Shown in pieces: positions 15,026-22,481 of a DNA stretch of 24,597 nucleotides; position 1 is the stretch's first letter, and the number at the start of each line of letters is the position of its first letter. The notes under the pieces were generated by a model that ran no database searches, had not been told where the DNA came from, and was given only the letters and a program-made list of their open reading frames with translations. Source of the DNA: OFTM34 sp047639415 (lineage in GTDB: Bacteria; Planctomycetota; UBA1135; GCA-002686595). The position numbers and the translations under genes are program-made. The stretch is from positions 1 to 24,597 of the forward strand of contig JBLINP010000033.1 of assembly GCA_047639415.1 (NCBI GenBank), written 5' to 3'.

Positions 15026-16879
15026 GTGACTCCAAGCGCCTCTTCCGATACCCCCACCTTGTTCGACCTCGACGAGCCCGTGGCTAAGACCAAGAAAAAA
15101 GCGGCGGCCAAAAAGGCCGACACCCTCAAGCCCGTCAAAGCTTCCAAGGCAGTCACTTCCAAGCCAGTCACTTCCAAGCCAGTCGCATCCAAGGAAGGTG
15201 CGACCAAGAAAGGTGCGACCAAGGCGCCTGCCGGACGAAGACGCAGCGATGCGGCTGAGATGGCGACGCGACAGCGCGACATCTCCGTGTCGGAGTTCTT
15301 CACGAAGAACCGTCACCTCTTGGGATTTGACTCGCCGCTCAAAGCACTTTTGACCGCCGTGAAAGAGGCCGTCGACAATTCGCTCGACGCCTGCGAGGAA
15401 GCGGGCATTTTGCCGGAGATCTCCGTCGAGATTTCGCAGACCGGCGAGAACCGGTTTCGGATGGCCGTCGAGGACAACGGTCCCGGCATCATCGAATCGC
15501 AAATCGGCAAAGTGTTCGGGAAGCTCTTGTACGGCTCGAAGTTCCACAAGCTCAGCCAAACGCGCGGCCAGCAGGGCATCGGCATTTCGGCGGCGGGCAT
15601 GTACGGGCAGCTCACCACCGGCAAGCCGGTTCGCATTGTTTCGCGTACGAGCCGTCGCAAGCCGGCCCTTGAGTTCTCGCTGACGATTGATACGGCGCGC
15701 AACAAGCCGGACATTCACGAGTCGGGCGAGGTCGAGTGGGAAAAACCGCACGGAACTCGCGTCGAGATTGAGATGGAGGCGCGCTATCAAAAGGGCGCGC
15801 GCTCGGTCGACATGTACCTCAAGCAGACCGCCATTGCGAATCCGCACCTGACGCTGCACTACACCGATCCCGGTGAGGAGAAAGTCACCTACGAGCGCAA
15901 TTCGAAGGAGCTTCCGCCGGAAACGATCGAGATCAAGCCGCACCCGCACGGCGTCGAACTCGGTGTATTGATTGCGATGCTCAAGGAGACGACTTGCCGC
16001 TCGCTCTCCAGTTTCCTCAAAGAGGAATTTAGTCGCGTCGGTACCAAGGTCGTCAAGGACGTCATCAAGTTGGCCGGCAAGGGCTTGACCGAAAAGTCCT
16101 ACCCGTCGCGCATCGCTCGCGAAGAGGCTTCGGCCCTTCACGAAGCGATTCAAAAGACCAAGATTTCCGCGCCCTCGACCGACTGCATCGCGCCAATCGG
16201 TCCGGAACTGATCATCAATGGTCTGAAGAAAGAAGTCGAAGCGGATTTCTATCACGCCATCACTCGTCCGCCGACGGTTTATCGCGGTAACCCCTTCCAG
16301 ATCGAAGTCGGCATCGCCTACGGCAAGCCGGGCGGAACGGGGCTCGAAGTGACCGACGAGGGTCGCATTCGCAAGAAGAAGAAAAGTGCTGCTGAGGCGA
16401 CCGAAGATTTGGTCGGCGCAGCGGACGAGCCGGTGCGCGTGATGCGCTTGGCCAACCGGGTCCCGCTGCTGTATCAGCAGTCGGCATGTGCGGTCACCAA
16501 GGCCGTGACGCAGACCAACTGGCGTCAATATGGATTGCAGCATCCGCGCGGTGCGATTCCATTGGGACCGATGGCGATCATGATTCACATCGCCAGTGTC
16601 TGGGTGCCTTTCACTTCGGAATCGAAGGAAGCGCTCGCGAGCTATCCCGAGATCTTGAAAGAGATCAAGCTGGCCCTGCAGGATTGCGGGCGCAAGTTGG
16701 GCACGCACATTCGCAAGGGCAAGCAGCTCAAGCGCGAGTTCGAAAAGCGCTCCTACATCGAGAAATACATCCCCCACATCGGGATCGCCCTCCAAGAGAT
16801 TCTCGACCTGTCGGAAACGGAACGCGACGCGACGGTCGAAACTCTAGAAGACGTGCTGCACAAGAGTCGAAAGTTCTAA
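15026..16879 (+). CDS. top6B: DNA topoisomerase VI subunit B (ATPase)
   Basis: 617 residues from GTG 15026; an upstream in-frame GTG at 14972 (635 residues) is also possible, neither having a strong ribosome binding site. The product is the GHKL ATPase subunit of a type IIB topoisomerase, which opens and closes the DNA gate formed by Top6A in an A2B2 complex. Bergerat ATPase motifs: KEAVDNSLDA (E114, N118), VEDNGPGI (from 148) and the glycine lid GQQGIGIS (181-188), preceded by LLYGSKFH. A helix-two-turn-helix region and the transducer domain follow; RVPLLYQQ and NWRQYGLQ are familiar parts of the latter. Distinctive is a Lys/Ala/Ser/Thr-rich N-terminal tail of about 75 residues with five imperfect pentapeptide repeats. 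Archaeal Top6B usually begins almost directly at the ATPase domain. Top6A lies about 300 bases downstream. Confidence 0.93.
   Translation: MTPSASSDTPTLFDLDEPVAKTKKKAAAKKADTLKPVKASKAVTSKPVTSKPVASKEGATKKGATKAPAGRRRSDAAEMATRQRDISVSEFFTKNRHLLGFDSPLKALLTAVKEAVDNSLDACEEAGILPEISVEISQTGENRFRMAVEDNGPGIIESQIGKVFGKLLYGSKFHKLSQTRGQQGIGISAAGMYGQLTTGKPVRIVSRTSRRKPALEFSLTIDTARNKPDIHESGEVEWEKPHGTRVEIEMEARYQKGARSVDMYLKQTAIANPHLTLHYTDPGEEKVTYERNSKELPPETIEIKPHPHGVELGVLIAMLKETTCRSLSSFLKEEFSRVGTKVVKDVIKLAGKGLTEKSYPSRIAREEASALHEAIQKTKISAPSTDCIAPIGPELIINGLKKEVEADFYHAITRPPTVYRGNPFQIEVGIAYGKPGGTGLEVTDEGRIRKKKKSAAEATEDLVGAADEPVRVMRLANRVPLLYQQSACAVTKAVTQTNWRQYGLQHPRGAIPLGPMAIMIHIASVWVPFTSESKEALASYPEILKEIKLALQDCGRKLGTHIRKGKQLKREFEKRSYIEKYIPHIGIALQEILDLSETERDATVETLEDVLHKSRKF
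15151..15225 (+). repeat. Five 15 bp tandem repeats within the top6B basic tail
   Basis: Units at 15151-15165 and 15166-15180 are identical (AGTCACTTCCAAGCC). The unit at 15181-15195 differs at a few bases. Units at 15196-15210 and 15211-15225 (AGGTGCGACCAAG followed by AA or GC) are a second, related pair. They encode VTSKP, VTSKP, VASKE, GATKK and GATKA. The length, a multiple of three, allows gain or loss of units without frameshift. Confidence 0.8.
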
Positions 16880-16905
16880 GCTCCGTTCTCTAAGAACCCG
16901 GAACT

Positions 16906-17148
16906 ATGACTGACAACACACAAACTGGTGCAGGTTCCACCGGCAACGTTATTGCTGCCGTCTGCAGCGCCCTGATTCCCGGCCTGGGCCATCTGGTTCA
17001 AGGCCGCATCATCGCCTCTATTTTCTTTGCGATACTTTTTTGGCCAGCCGCTTGGTTCGGCTTCCTCCTCTTTCCACTGATCATCGCCGCACCCGCCTGG
17101 GTGTGGTGTGTCATTAGCACCGCGGTTTACAGCCCAGACTCCAACTGA
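16906..17148 (+). CDS. Small membrane protein between the Topo VI subunit genes
   Basis: 80 residues. After a polar Thr/Asn/Gly-rich start come hydrophobic segments: VIAAVCSALIPGLGHLVQG (about 15-33), IIASIFFAILFWPAAWFG (about 35-52) and LLFPLIIAAPAWVWCVISTA (about 54-73), then a short polar tail. The IPGLGHL-x-x-GR motif is seen in small bacterial membrane proteins of unknown function. It starts 26 bases after the top6B stop and ends 26 bases before the top6A ATG, all in the same direction, so it is probably cotranscribed. No link with topoisomerase function is known to me. It could be a passenger gene. Confidence 0.7.
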   Translation: MTDNTQTGAGSTGNVIAAVCSALIPGLGHLVQGRIIASIFFAILFWPAAWFGFLLFPLIIAAPAWVWCVISTAVYSPDSN

Positions 17149-17174
17149 TTCCGTCGGAGTCACTCATCAACGAC

Positions 17175-18374
17175 ATGGCCAAGAAAAAGACAACTCGTAA
17201 GACCAAAGCCGCCAAAGCTCCCGCCAAGGCCTCCACCAAGACGGTCAAGCGCGCGGCTGCGGAGATCGGTCCGAAGGACAAGAAGACGCTCGCGTTGATT
17301 GCGAAGACTGCGGAGCGCGTGAAGTCGTCCATCGAGAAACGCATTCTTCCCGAGTTGAAGTTCCCCGTGCGTTCATTATCCAACGTGAAGTACGAGAAGA
17401 AGATCGGCTACTTCGAGCTTGGCAGCGGTCGGAAAGCGCGCGCGCTTTCAGTCAACACCGTCAAGAATTTCGCACAGACTTTGCGGTTGATGTCGATCTC
17501 GAAAGAGATGGTGGAGAACAACGACTTCGCCACAAAACGAGAGGCTTACTACGTCAGTAAGAACTGGGGCGAATGCAAGTTCAACGAGCAGTCCGAGTCG
17601 GACGCGGTGATGGACGACATCGAGGCCTTGGCCAGCTTGGACGGATTGTCGCGCGAGCAATTGCGCTACTTCCCCGAAGAGCACGGCGGTTCGGTCGCAG
17701 GAGAATTGAAAGTCATCGATCGCGACACCGAAACGGGCTTGCCGATCACGATTGACTGCACGGGCTTCGGCACGGGCTCCTACTCAATCCCCCACTCGGT
17801 TGAACACCTCAAGTTTGAAACCAAAGCCAAGTTCATCATCGTGATCGAAACTGGCGGTATGTTTCAGCGCTTGAACAACCACAAGTTTTGGAAGAGCGCC
17901 AACTGCATCCTGATCGAAATGGGTGGTGTGCCCACGCGCGCAACGCGGCGCTTCGTACGACTGCTGGCTGACTCCAAAAAGATCCCCGTCTACTGCTTTG
18001 TCGACTGTGATCCGTACGGAATCGCCAACATCTACCGCACGCTCAAGGTTGGTTCCGGCAACGCCGCGCACATCAATCGCTTCTTTTGCGTGCCCCAAGC
18101 TCAATTTTTGGGTGTGACTCCCCAGGACATCATCGACTTCAAACTCGAGGATGCGACCCACCCGCTGCAACCGGTGGACATCAAGCGAGCAAAGGATGCG
18201 CTCAAAAACGACCCCTTCTTCAAGGCGCACAAGCCTTGGATCAAGGCCATCAATCAGATGCTCAAAATGGGCCAACGCGCCGAGCAGCAGGCCTTGGCGA
18301 AATGGGGACTCAACTTCGTGATCGAGGAATACCTGCCTCGCAAGTTGGCGAACAAGAAGAGCTTCTTGCCGTAG
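17175..18374 (+). CDS. top6A: DNA topoisomerase VI subunit A (Spo11-like DNA cleavage subunit)
   Basis: 399 residues. Top6A cleaves both DNA strands through a tyrosine on its winged-helix/CAP domain with help from a Toprim metal site. The active-site segment is KREAYYVSKNWG; by analogy with Spo11 the second Tyr (Y126) is the likely catalytic residue. The Toprim acidic residues are visible as FIIVIETGGMFQRL (E225) and YCFVDCDPYGIAN (D277, D279). IDCTGFGTGSYSIPHSVEHL corresponds to the conserved stretch before Toprim. The first 35 or so residues are rich in Lys, Ala and Thr (MAKKKTTRKTKAAKAPAKAS), an extension resembling histone H1 tails and similar in character to that of Top6B. The ATG is clear; GGAG at 17156-17159 is 15 bases away, a long spacing. 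Together with top6B it makes a complete enzyme. Confidence 0.93.
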   Translation: MAKKKTTRKTKAAKAPAKASTKTVKRAAAEIGPKDKKTLALIAKTAERVKSSIEKRILPELKFPVRSLSNVKYEKKIGYFELGSGRKARALSVNTVKNFAQTLRLMSISKEMVENNDFATKREAYYVSKNWGECKFNEQSESDAVMDDIEALASLDGLSREQLRYFPEEHGGSVAGELKVIDRDTETGLPITIDCTGFGTGSYSIPHSVEHLKFETKAKFIIVIETGGMFQRLNNHKFWKSANCILIEMGGVPTRATRRFVRLLADSKKIPVYCFVDCDPYGIANIYRTLKVGSGNAAHINRFFCVPQAQFLGVTPQDIIDFKLEDATHPLQPVDIKRAKDALKNDPFFKAHKPWIKAINQMLKMGQRAEQQALAKWGLNFVIEEYLPRKLANKKSFLP

Positions 18375-18529
18375 CAGCCCGAGTCCGGAATTTCTTTCTC
18401 GATCGGCCAGATTGAGAATCATGGGCTGAAGCCTCCACAGCGAAGTCAAATTCGCCCCAGATCTGCGCCGCGACGATCCGATAAGGCCGCATTGCCTTCT
18501 TTTCGACGCCTCCCCATCTGTGGCCGATC

Positions 18530-20548
18530 ATGCGACTTCTTTGCCTCACTCTGCTGTTCACTCTCTGGGCTTCAACCGTTGAAGCTGCGCCTCTCGATAC
18601 CCACCAAAGCAAATTCGGGTTCAGCCTGACCACGCCGGACTCCACGTGGAGAATTCTCGACGAGGAACAGGTCAAAGAAATTCAGCCGCTGGCCGTTGCT
18701 GGACTCGTCAACTCAGACGGAATTTACAACGTCGTCGTTATCGAAAGCTTGCCCTCGCAGTCTCTCAAAGATCTTGCGCATCACTGGGCTGACAACTCGG
18801 GGCTCCAAAATGCAGAGCTCAATCTGTTTGAAGAGCAACGCTTTGGCGGTGAACCGGCCATCCGCTGGATGGTGAGCGGGAAGTCTTCCGAAAAGGATTG
18901 GACGCAGCACTTCGTGATCTTCGTTCGCGAAAAATCGCTGTATCGACTGGTGTCGTGGGCCCCGACCGAAAAGCTAAACCTGGACGGTAGTTCATTCCAA
19001 CCCTTCCTTGACGCGTTCGAGCTTTCCGCAATCGATCACGAGAGCGCGGCAGCTACCGCCCCAGCACCCGAAGCAAACAACGTGGGCTGGTTGATTACGA
19101 AAGGCGCTTGGAAGAGCGCTGCGTACGGCATAGAGATTCAACCCACGGACGATTGGCGTCTGGTTTACGGCGCGGAACTTCGCGAGTGGAACTCGTTGGC
19201 GGCCATCGGCATGATTGATGCCGATTCGTCTTCGCGCCTGACGTTGCAGTTCGAGCGCATCGACAAAAAGCACCGTGGAATCTGGAACAAGCTGACATTT
19301 GAGCGCTTTGCTTCGGAGCTCGCTGAGCGTCGCGAAGCCATCCTTGCCAATTTTGCCGGCCACGAAATTGAATTGCGCGTTTACGATCCGGCACCCGGCG
19401 GTGATGGAAGCGCACCTGGCATGCGCACCTTGATCGGTTGCGAAACGCGAACTGATCTCTGCGTACAGTTCCGCATCGACTATCCGATCGCGCGCGAATC
19501 GGTGGCACTCGAAAACCTGTCGCAAGCCTTTGCGAGCATGCGCCTCATGGAGCACGAAGAAACGCGCAGCATCGACGCGCGCGTTAAATCGGCCTTTAGC
19601 GAACCCAATCAAGTTGGAGATGGATACTCACTGCGTAGCGGCGTCTACCGCGATTTCCGTCTGGGGCTCGCATGGAAACGCCCCACGACGGAGTGGGAAA
19701 TTGAAACGGGTCAGGCCGCCATCGAACGACTGCCCGATGCGGTTCTCGCTTTTCACAACCCCTACTGGAGTTTGCGCGGCGCGGTAGTTCCAACGCCGAA
19801 GCAATCTGTGCAATCCGAAGGCTGGCACCGCCAAGTGCTCGGTCAAACCTTTGCGAGCATGCGCACGGAGATCACTGAATCAGAGCACTCCGTTCAACTT
19901 GGTGACCTGACCGGCCGCTGTTCCGGAGTACTGCCTACTCTCGAAAGTTCGCCGATTGAATATCGCGTGCTCACAGCAACCAACGACAGTTGGGCATTCA
20001 AAATCCTCCTGTGGGGCCCGCCTAGTTCATTCAAACTTGCACAGGACGAAGTCGCTGCGCTGCTCAAGAGCTTTACGATCTCCGCCTCGCCGAATTCCGC
20101 GGTCGTGACCAGTACCGGCGCCATGTACGACGATCGACTTGGCTTCCAATTGCTTTCTCCTGGTGACGACTGGGATTTGAATCACGAAGGTGAAGAGCGC
20201 TTTTGGCCTGCCGGTGCTTTGGCCGAATGGTCACGCGGGGAAGAGGACTGCTTCGGAGTTATCGCCATCTCCGGTTTGTCAGAAGGTGAAGACCCCACGT
20301 TCTTGGCTTCGCTCGTTCGATCTGCGCTACCGGATTCCTACGCCGACTGGTTGCGCGCCGCTCCCGATGTTCGCGAGGTTTACTTTTGCGGACAAGCATC
20401 GCGCGAAATCTCCTGGGATCGCGTGGGTCGCAAGGTTTCTTTTTGGACGATTGCTCGCGAAGAAACGCTTTACTTGGTCTACGCGACCGACGATCTCGGG
20501 GAACTCGATAGCGAGCGAGCCTGTGATCTCTTCGCTCTCATCCCCTAG
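18530..20548 (+). CDS. Secreted protein of four similar modules (Mog1/PsbP-like guess)
   Basis: 672 residues with a signal peptide (MRLLCLTLLFTLWASTVEAA, cleavage near residue 20). It reads as four modules of about 140 residues, each opening with a strand-turn motif: FGFSLTTPDSTWRIL (29), YGIEIQPTDDWRLV (199), FRLGLAWKRPTTEWEIE (376) and LGFQLLSPGDDWDLN (537). Each continues with beta strands and, in three of them, a closing segment like LYRLVSWAP followed by a helix ending in F-x-L/SF. This layout recalls small alpha/beta proteins of the PsbP/Mog1/DcrB type that begin with a Y-G-F-x-L-x-x-P-x-x-W motif; the assignment is a guess from pattern. Linkers are Ala/Pro-rich (about 171-182). The stop codon TAG is the TAG of the terminal CTAG of the repeat element at 20545-20748. 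No catalytic residues stand out and the function is unknown. Confidence 0.82.
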   Translation: MRLLCLTLLFTLWASTVEAAPLDTHQSKFGFSLTTPDSTWRILDEEQVKEIQPLAVAGLVNSDGIYNVVVIESLPSQSLKDLAHHWADNSGLQNAELNLFEEQRFGGEPAIRWMVSGKSSEKDWTQHFVIFVREKSLYRLVSWAPTEKLNLDGSSFQPFLDAFELSAIDHESAAATAPAPEANNVGWLITKGAWKSAAYGIEIQPTDDWRLVYGAELREWNSLAAIGMIDADSSSRLTLQFERIDKKHRGIWNKLTFERFASELAERREAILANFAGHEIELRVYDPAPGGDGSAPGMRTLIGCETRTDLCVQFRIDYPIARESVALENLSQAFASMRLMEHEETRSIDARVKSAFSEPNQVGDGYSLRSGVYRDFRLGLAWKRPTTEWEIETGQAAIERLPDAVLAFHNPYWSLRGAVVPTPKQSVQSEGWHRQVLGQTFASMRTEITESEHSVQLGDLTGRCSGVLPTLESSPIEYRVLTATNDSWAFKILLWGPPSSFKLAQDEVAALLKSFTISASPNSAVVTSTGAMYDDRLGFQLLSPGDDWDLNHEGEERFWPAGALAEWSRGEEDCFGVIAISGLSEGEDPTFLASLVRSALPDSYADWLRAAPDVREVYFCGQASREISWDRVGRKVSFWTIAREETLYLVYATDDLGELDSERACDLFALIP

Positions 20549-20748
20549 CCCGGATTATTCATGAACCGCGAGGCAAAACGCCTGTCTATTGGTTCCTGCT
20601 GGCACTTTGCAGATACTTGCCCCCGCAGACGACCTTGTAAGGTCGTCGAGGACGCCAGTATCTGCAAAGTGCCAGCAGGAACCAATAGACAGGCAGTGCC
20701 GGTCGTTCGTGGTGTTTGGTCCGCGTGTTCATGAATAATTCGGGCTAG
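20545..20748. repeat. Palindromic MITE-like repeat element, copy 2
   Basis: 204 bp, same orientation as copy 1 at 10766-10968. In this copy the internal arms are perfect over 38 bp: 20580-20617 pairs with 20657-20694. The central hairpin GACGACCTT-GT-AAGGTCGTC lies between them. The ends are CTAG plus the same imperfect 21 bp terminal inverted repeat. The left CTAG supplies the TAG stop of the gene 18530-20548. A transcript through it would form a very stable hairpin. The better pairing here suggests copy 2 is closer to the original than copy 1. No coding capacity. Confidence 0.87.
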
Positions 20749-20845
20749 CGACTCGCAAGAAGATCGGCCGGTCTTCTTCGCGCATTAGCACCCTGTTACA
20801 CTCGTCGTTTCCACTGCACGCCAAGGTGCCTGGGAACCAAAGCGA

Positions 20846-21272
20846 GTGACCAATGAACAATGCGTTATCGGCGGCCTGCCTTTGCAGTCGCGTCCAGTTC
20901 TAATTGCAGCTCCCCACTTTGTGGGTGGCGCACTGTCACTGCAACAACTGCCGTCGAGCCCACGGCGCTGCCTTTGTAACGTGGGCTGGCTTCCAAGCAG
21001 CCAACGTCTCCTGCACGCAGGGAAGGGACGAATTGGTGACGTACGAGACCGACGTCAGTTCTCAAAGAACCTTCTGCCGTCATTGCGGATCGACGTTGCT
21101 GTTTGGGGGCAAGCGTTGGCCCGATGAAATCCACGTCGCCGTCGGAATGATCAATGGCGAACTCGATCGTGCACCGGGCGCGCATGCCTATTCCGACCGC
21201 GCCGTTCCGTGGTGCCCGATACTTGATGAACTCCCGCGCTTTGGTGGCGAGTCCGGAACCGAGCCGCTCTAA
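20846..21272 (+). pseudogene. Broken GFA-domain (CENP-V/GFA zinc protein) gene
   Basis: The intact part encodes a GFA-family zinc protein: AHCHCNNCRRAHGAAF, then TFCRHCGSTLLFGG. The N-terminus is disrupted. From GTG 20846 the frame reads MTNEQCVIGG; skipping one base (C at 20876) continues as CLCSRVQF, then TAA at 20901, then LQLPTLWVAHCHC in the same frame. Together GG-CLC-x5-WVAHCHC rebuilds the usual family N-terminus (GGCLCGAVRF...). So two lesions are visible: a one-base insertion near 20876 and a nonsense codon at 20901, probably from an amino-acid codon such as GAA, CAA or AAA. A shortened protein could still begin at TTG 20904 but would lack the first CxC zinc pair. Members were named glutathione-dependent formaldehyde-activating enzymes; most have no proven activity. 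A sequencing error could explain one lesion but less easily both. Confidence 0.7.
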
Positions 21273-21310
21273 TTCAGCGCTCGGATTCAACGATCAATCG
21301 AGGCCTTAAG

Positions 21311-21820
21311 TCACTCCACCAAGATCTTGCACATATGAACCTTGGCCTTGAAGCCGTTCGACGTACGGATCGCCATGGGTTCCGAACCAAAGGCGACAAA
21401 GCCGCAGGCCTCGTATAAATAAATGGCAGGAGCGTTGCCTTCGGTGACGGTGAGAACGATGGAGCGTGTTCCATCGCGCTCACGCGCGTGTTGGACTGCG
21501 GCCTCGAGTAAAGCCCTTCCAATGCCTGCGCCTTGGCTCGACGGCAAGACGAACATTCCAATCAGTTGTACACGATGTTTGATCTTTGGTTTTGAGGAAA
21601 ACTGAAGTGCAACCGTCCCCACAAGCTCCTTCTCAACGAAAGCTCCAAAAGCAACCCCATTCCCGCCGGGCTCGCCGATTCGCTTCTTCCACCAGGAATC
21701 GGGTTCCGCAGCGCGTTCCTCCACAGATGACTTAAACGCATCGGGAGCTTGCTCATAGGCTTGCAGCATCAAGCTTCGATAACGATTCACATCCTTCGCG
21801 TTTAGAAATTCAATATGCAT
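21311..21820 (-). CDS. GNAT-family N-acetyltransferase
   Basis: 169 residues, the usual GNAT length. The acetyl-CoA pyrophosphate loop is MFVLPSSQGAGIGRALLEAA (Q96-G-A-G-I-G101), preceded by the strand VGTVALQFSS and followed by IVLTVTEGNAPAIYLYEACGF, the standard motif B with Asn and the tyrosine-rich helix. The fold therefore looks complete. Substrate unknown; small-molecule or protein amines are typical. The ATG at 21820 begins MHIEFLNAKD and fits a GNAT first strand. It is on the - strand, 90 bases downstream of a GFA gene in the same direction, and converges with the broken GFA gene. Confidence 0.88.
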   Translation of the reverse strand: MHIEFLNAKDVNRYRSLMLQAYEQAPDAFKSSVEERAAEPDSWWKKRIGEPGGNGVAFGAFVEKELVGTVALQFSSKPKIKHRVQLIGMFVLPSSQGAGIGRALLEAAVQHARERDGTRSIVLTVTEGNAPAIYLYEACGFVAFGSEPMAIRTSNGFKAKVHMCKILVE

Positions 21821-21910
21821 AGCAGTGGCATTCGATGACGACGAGAATCCGAAGCGGTTCTGTACGGAGCGCGGCGGTGAAACTTTCCGCGATCAAACCC
21901 AAGCAACGTT

Positions 21911-22336
21911 TCAAATCCAAGTCTTTTTTCGTCGCGCCAAGCGTCCTTCCAGCGTCTCTTCATCAAAGTCCATATCGACGGAATTCTCCATCAATAACGG
22001 TGGAGCGCAAACTGCCGTGACATTGACTACAGCATACTCTCGTCCGTCGATTTCACTAATCGCCGCTGGCGCGACGCCGCAGGTACGACGGACCAAGAAG
22101 AACATCGTCTGTTCGGAAATGCTGTGCGGATTTCGATAACGACTGACTCCATCCGGATCTCGAAGTCGTATCTCAAGTTTGGCATCACTATCGGATGTGT
22201 AGACACTTCCGTGCGACGTGCAGAAACCGCAGAGGCAACGTCGGACAGGCAACTCATCGACCGAGTTGTCCGTCAACAAGGCCAACTGAATCTCGCCGCA
22301 ATGGCACTGAACGTTTACCGTACTTTTAGAATTCAT
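21911..22336 (-). CDS. GFA-domain (CENP-V/GFA) zinc protein lacking one expected Cys
   Basis: 141 residues. GFA-type features: QCHCGEIQLAL (C11, C13), RRCLCGFCTSHGSVYTSDS (C34, C36, C39) and FFLVRRTCGVAPAA (C86) followed by YAVVNVTAV. In the family the last motif is CxxCG; here position 83 is Arg, so one zinc ligand is missing. The codon is CGT, one transition away from TGT. Zinc sites in GFA proteins bind structural and possibly catalytic metal, so activity is doubtful, or the protein has diverged. Broadly annotated as aldehyde-activating or glutathione-dependent, but the role is unproven. The ATG at 22336 starts MNSKSTVNVQ. It lies 90 bases upstream of a GNAT gene, same strand. Confidence 0.8.
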   Translation of the reverse strand: MNSKSTVNVQCHCGEIQLALLTDNSVDELPVRRCLCGFCTSHGSVYTSDSDAKLEIRLRDPDGVSRYRNPHSISEQTMFFLVRRTCGVAPAAISEIDGREYAVVNVTAVCAPPLLMENSVDMDFDEETLEGRLARRKKTWI

Positions 22337-22435
22337 TGCATTCGTCCGTGGCGCATTTGTAGTTCACAATCTGGATCAAAACTTAGCAGTGAGAGTGTGC
22401 ACAGCGGGAATGCGCTCACGCATCCGACGTGAAGA

Positions 22436-22462
22436 GTGTTGCTTCAATTCATTGAACAACAC
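22436..22462 (-). terminator. Hairpin downstream of the lipoprotein gene
   Basis: GTGTTG (22436-22441) plus TTCAAT (22443-22448) pairs with ATTGAA (22451-22456) plus CAACAC (22457-22462): a 12 bp stem with a single bulged C and a 2-base loop. It lies 19 bases after the stop of the - strand gene that ends at 22482. Read on that strand it is followed by TCTTCA, a poor T-run. The remainder of 22337-22481 shows nothing else recognisable. Confidence 0.45.
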
Positions 22463-22481
22463 CGGATGTCCCGCTCACTGC

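Noticed and set aside
14993..16795. 600-codon open frame on the - strand opposite top6B
   Set aside because: It mirrors the strongly supported top6B gene; its sequence is low in recognisable motifs and rich in Arg/Leu, as expected of an antisense shadow in GC-rich DNA.
10965..20548. Composite transposon bounded by the two repeat copies
   Set aside because: The segment carries core genes (mqnA, topoisomerase VI, RNA modification) with composition like the flanks, no transposase and no target duplication around the whole; two independent insertions explain it better.
20846..21127. Alternative 93-codon ORF over the broken GFA gene as a real gene
   Set aside because: Only its first ten residues resemble the family; after the shift point the frame loses the zinc motifs, which continue in the other frame.
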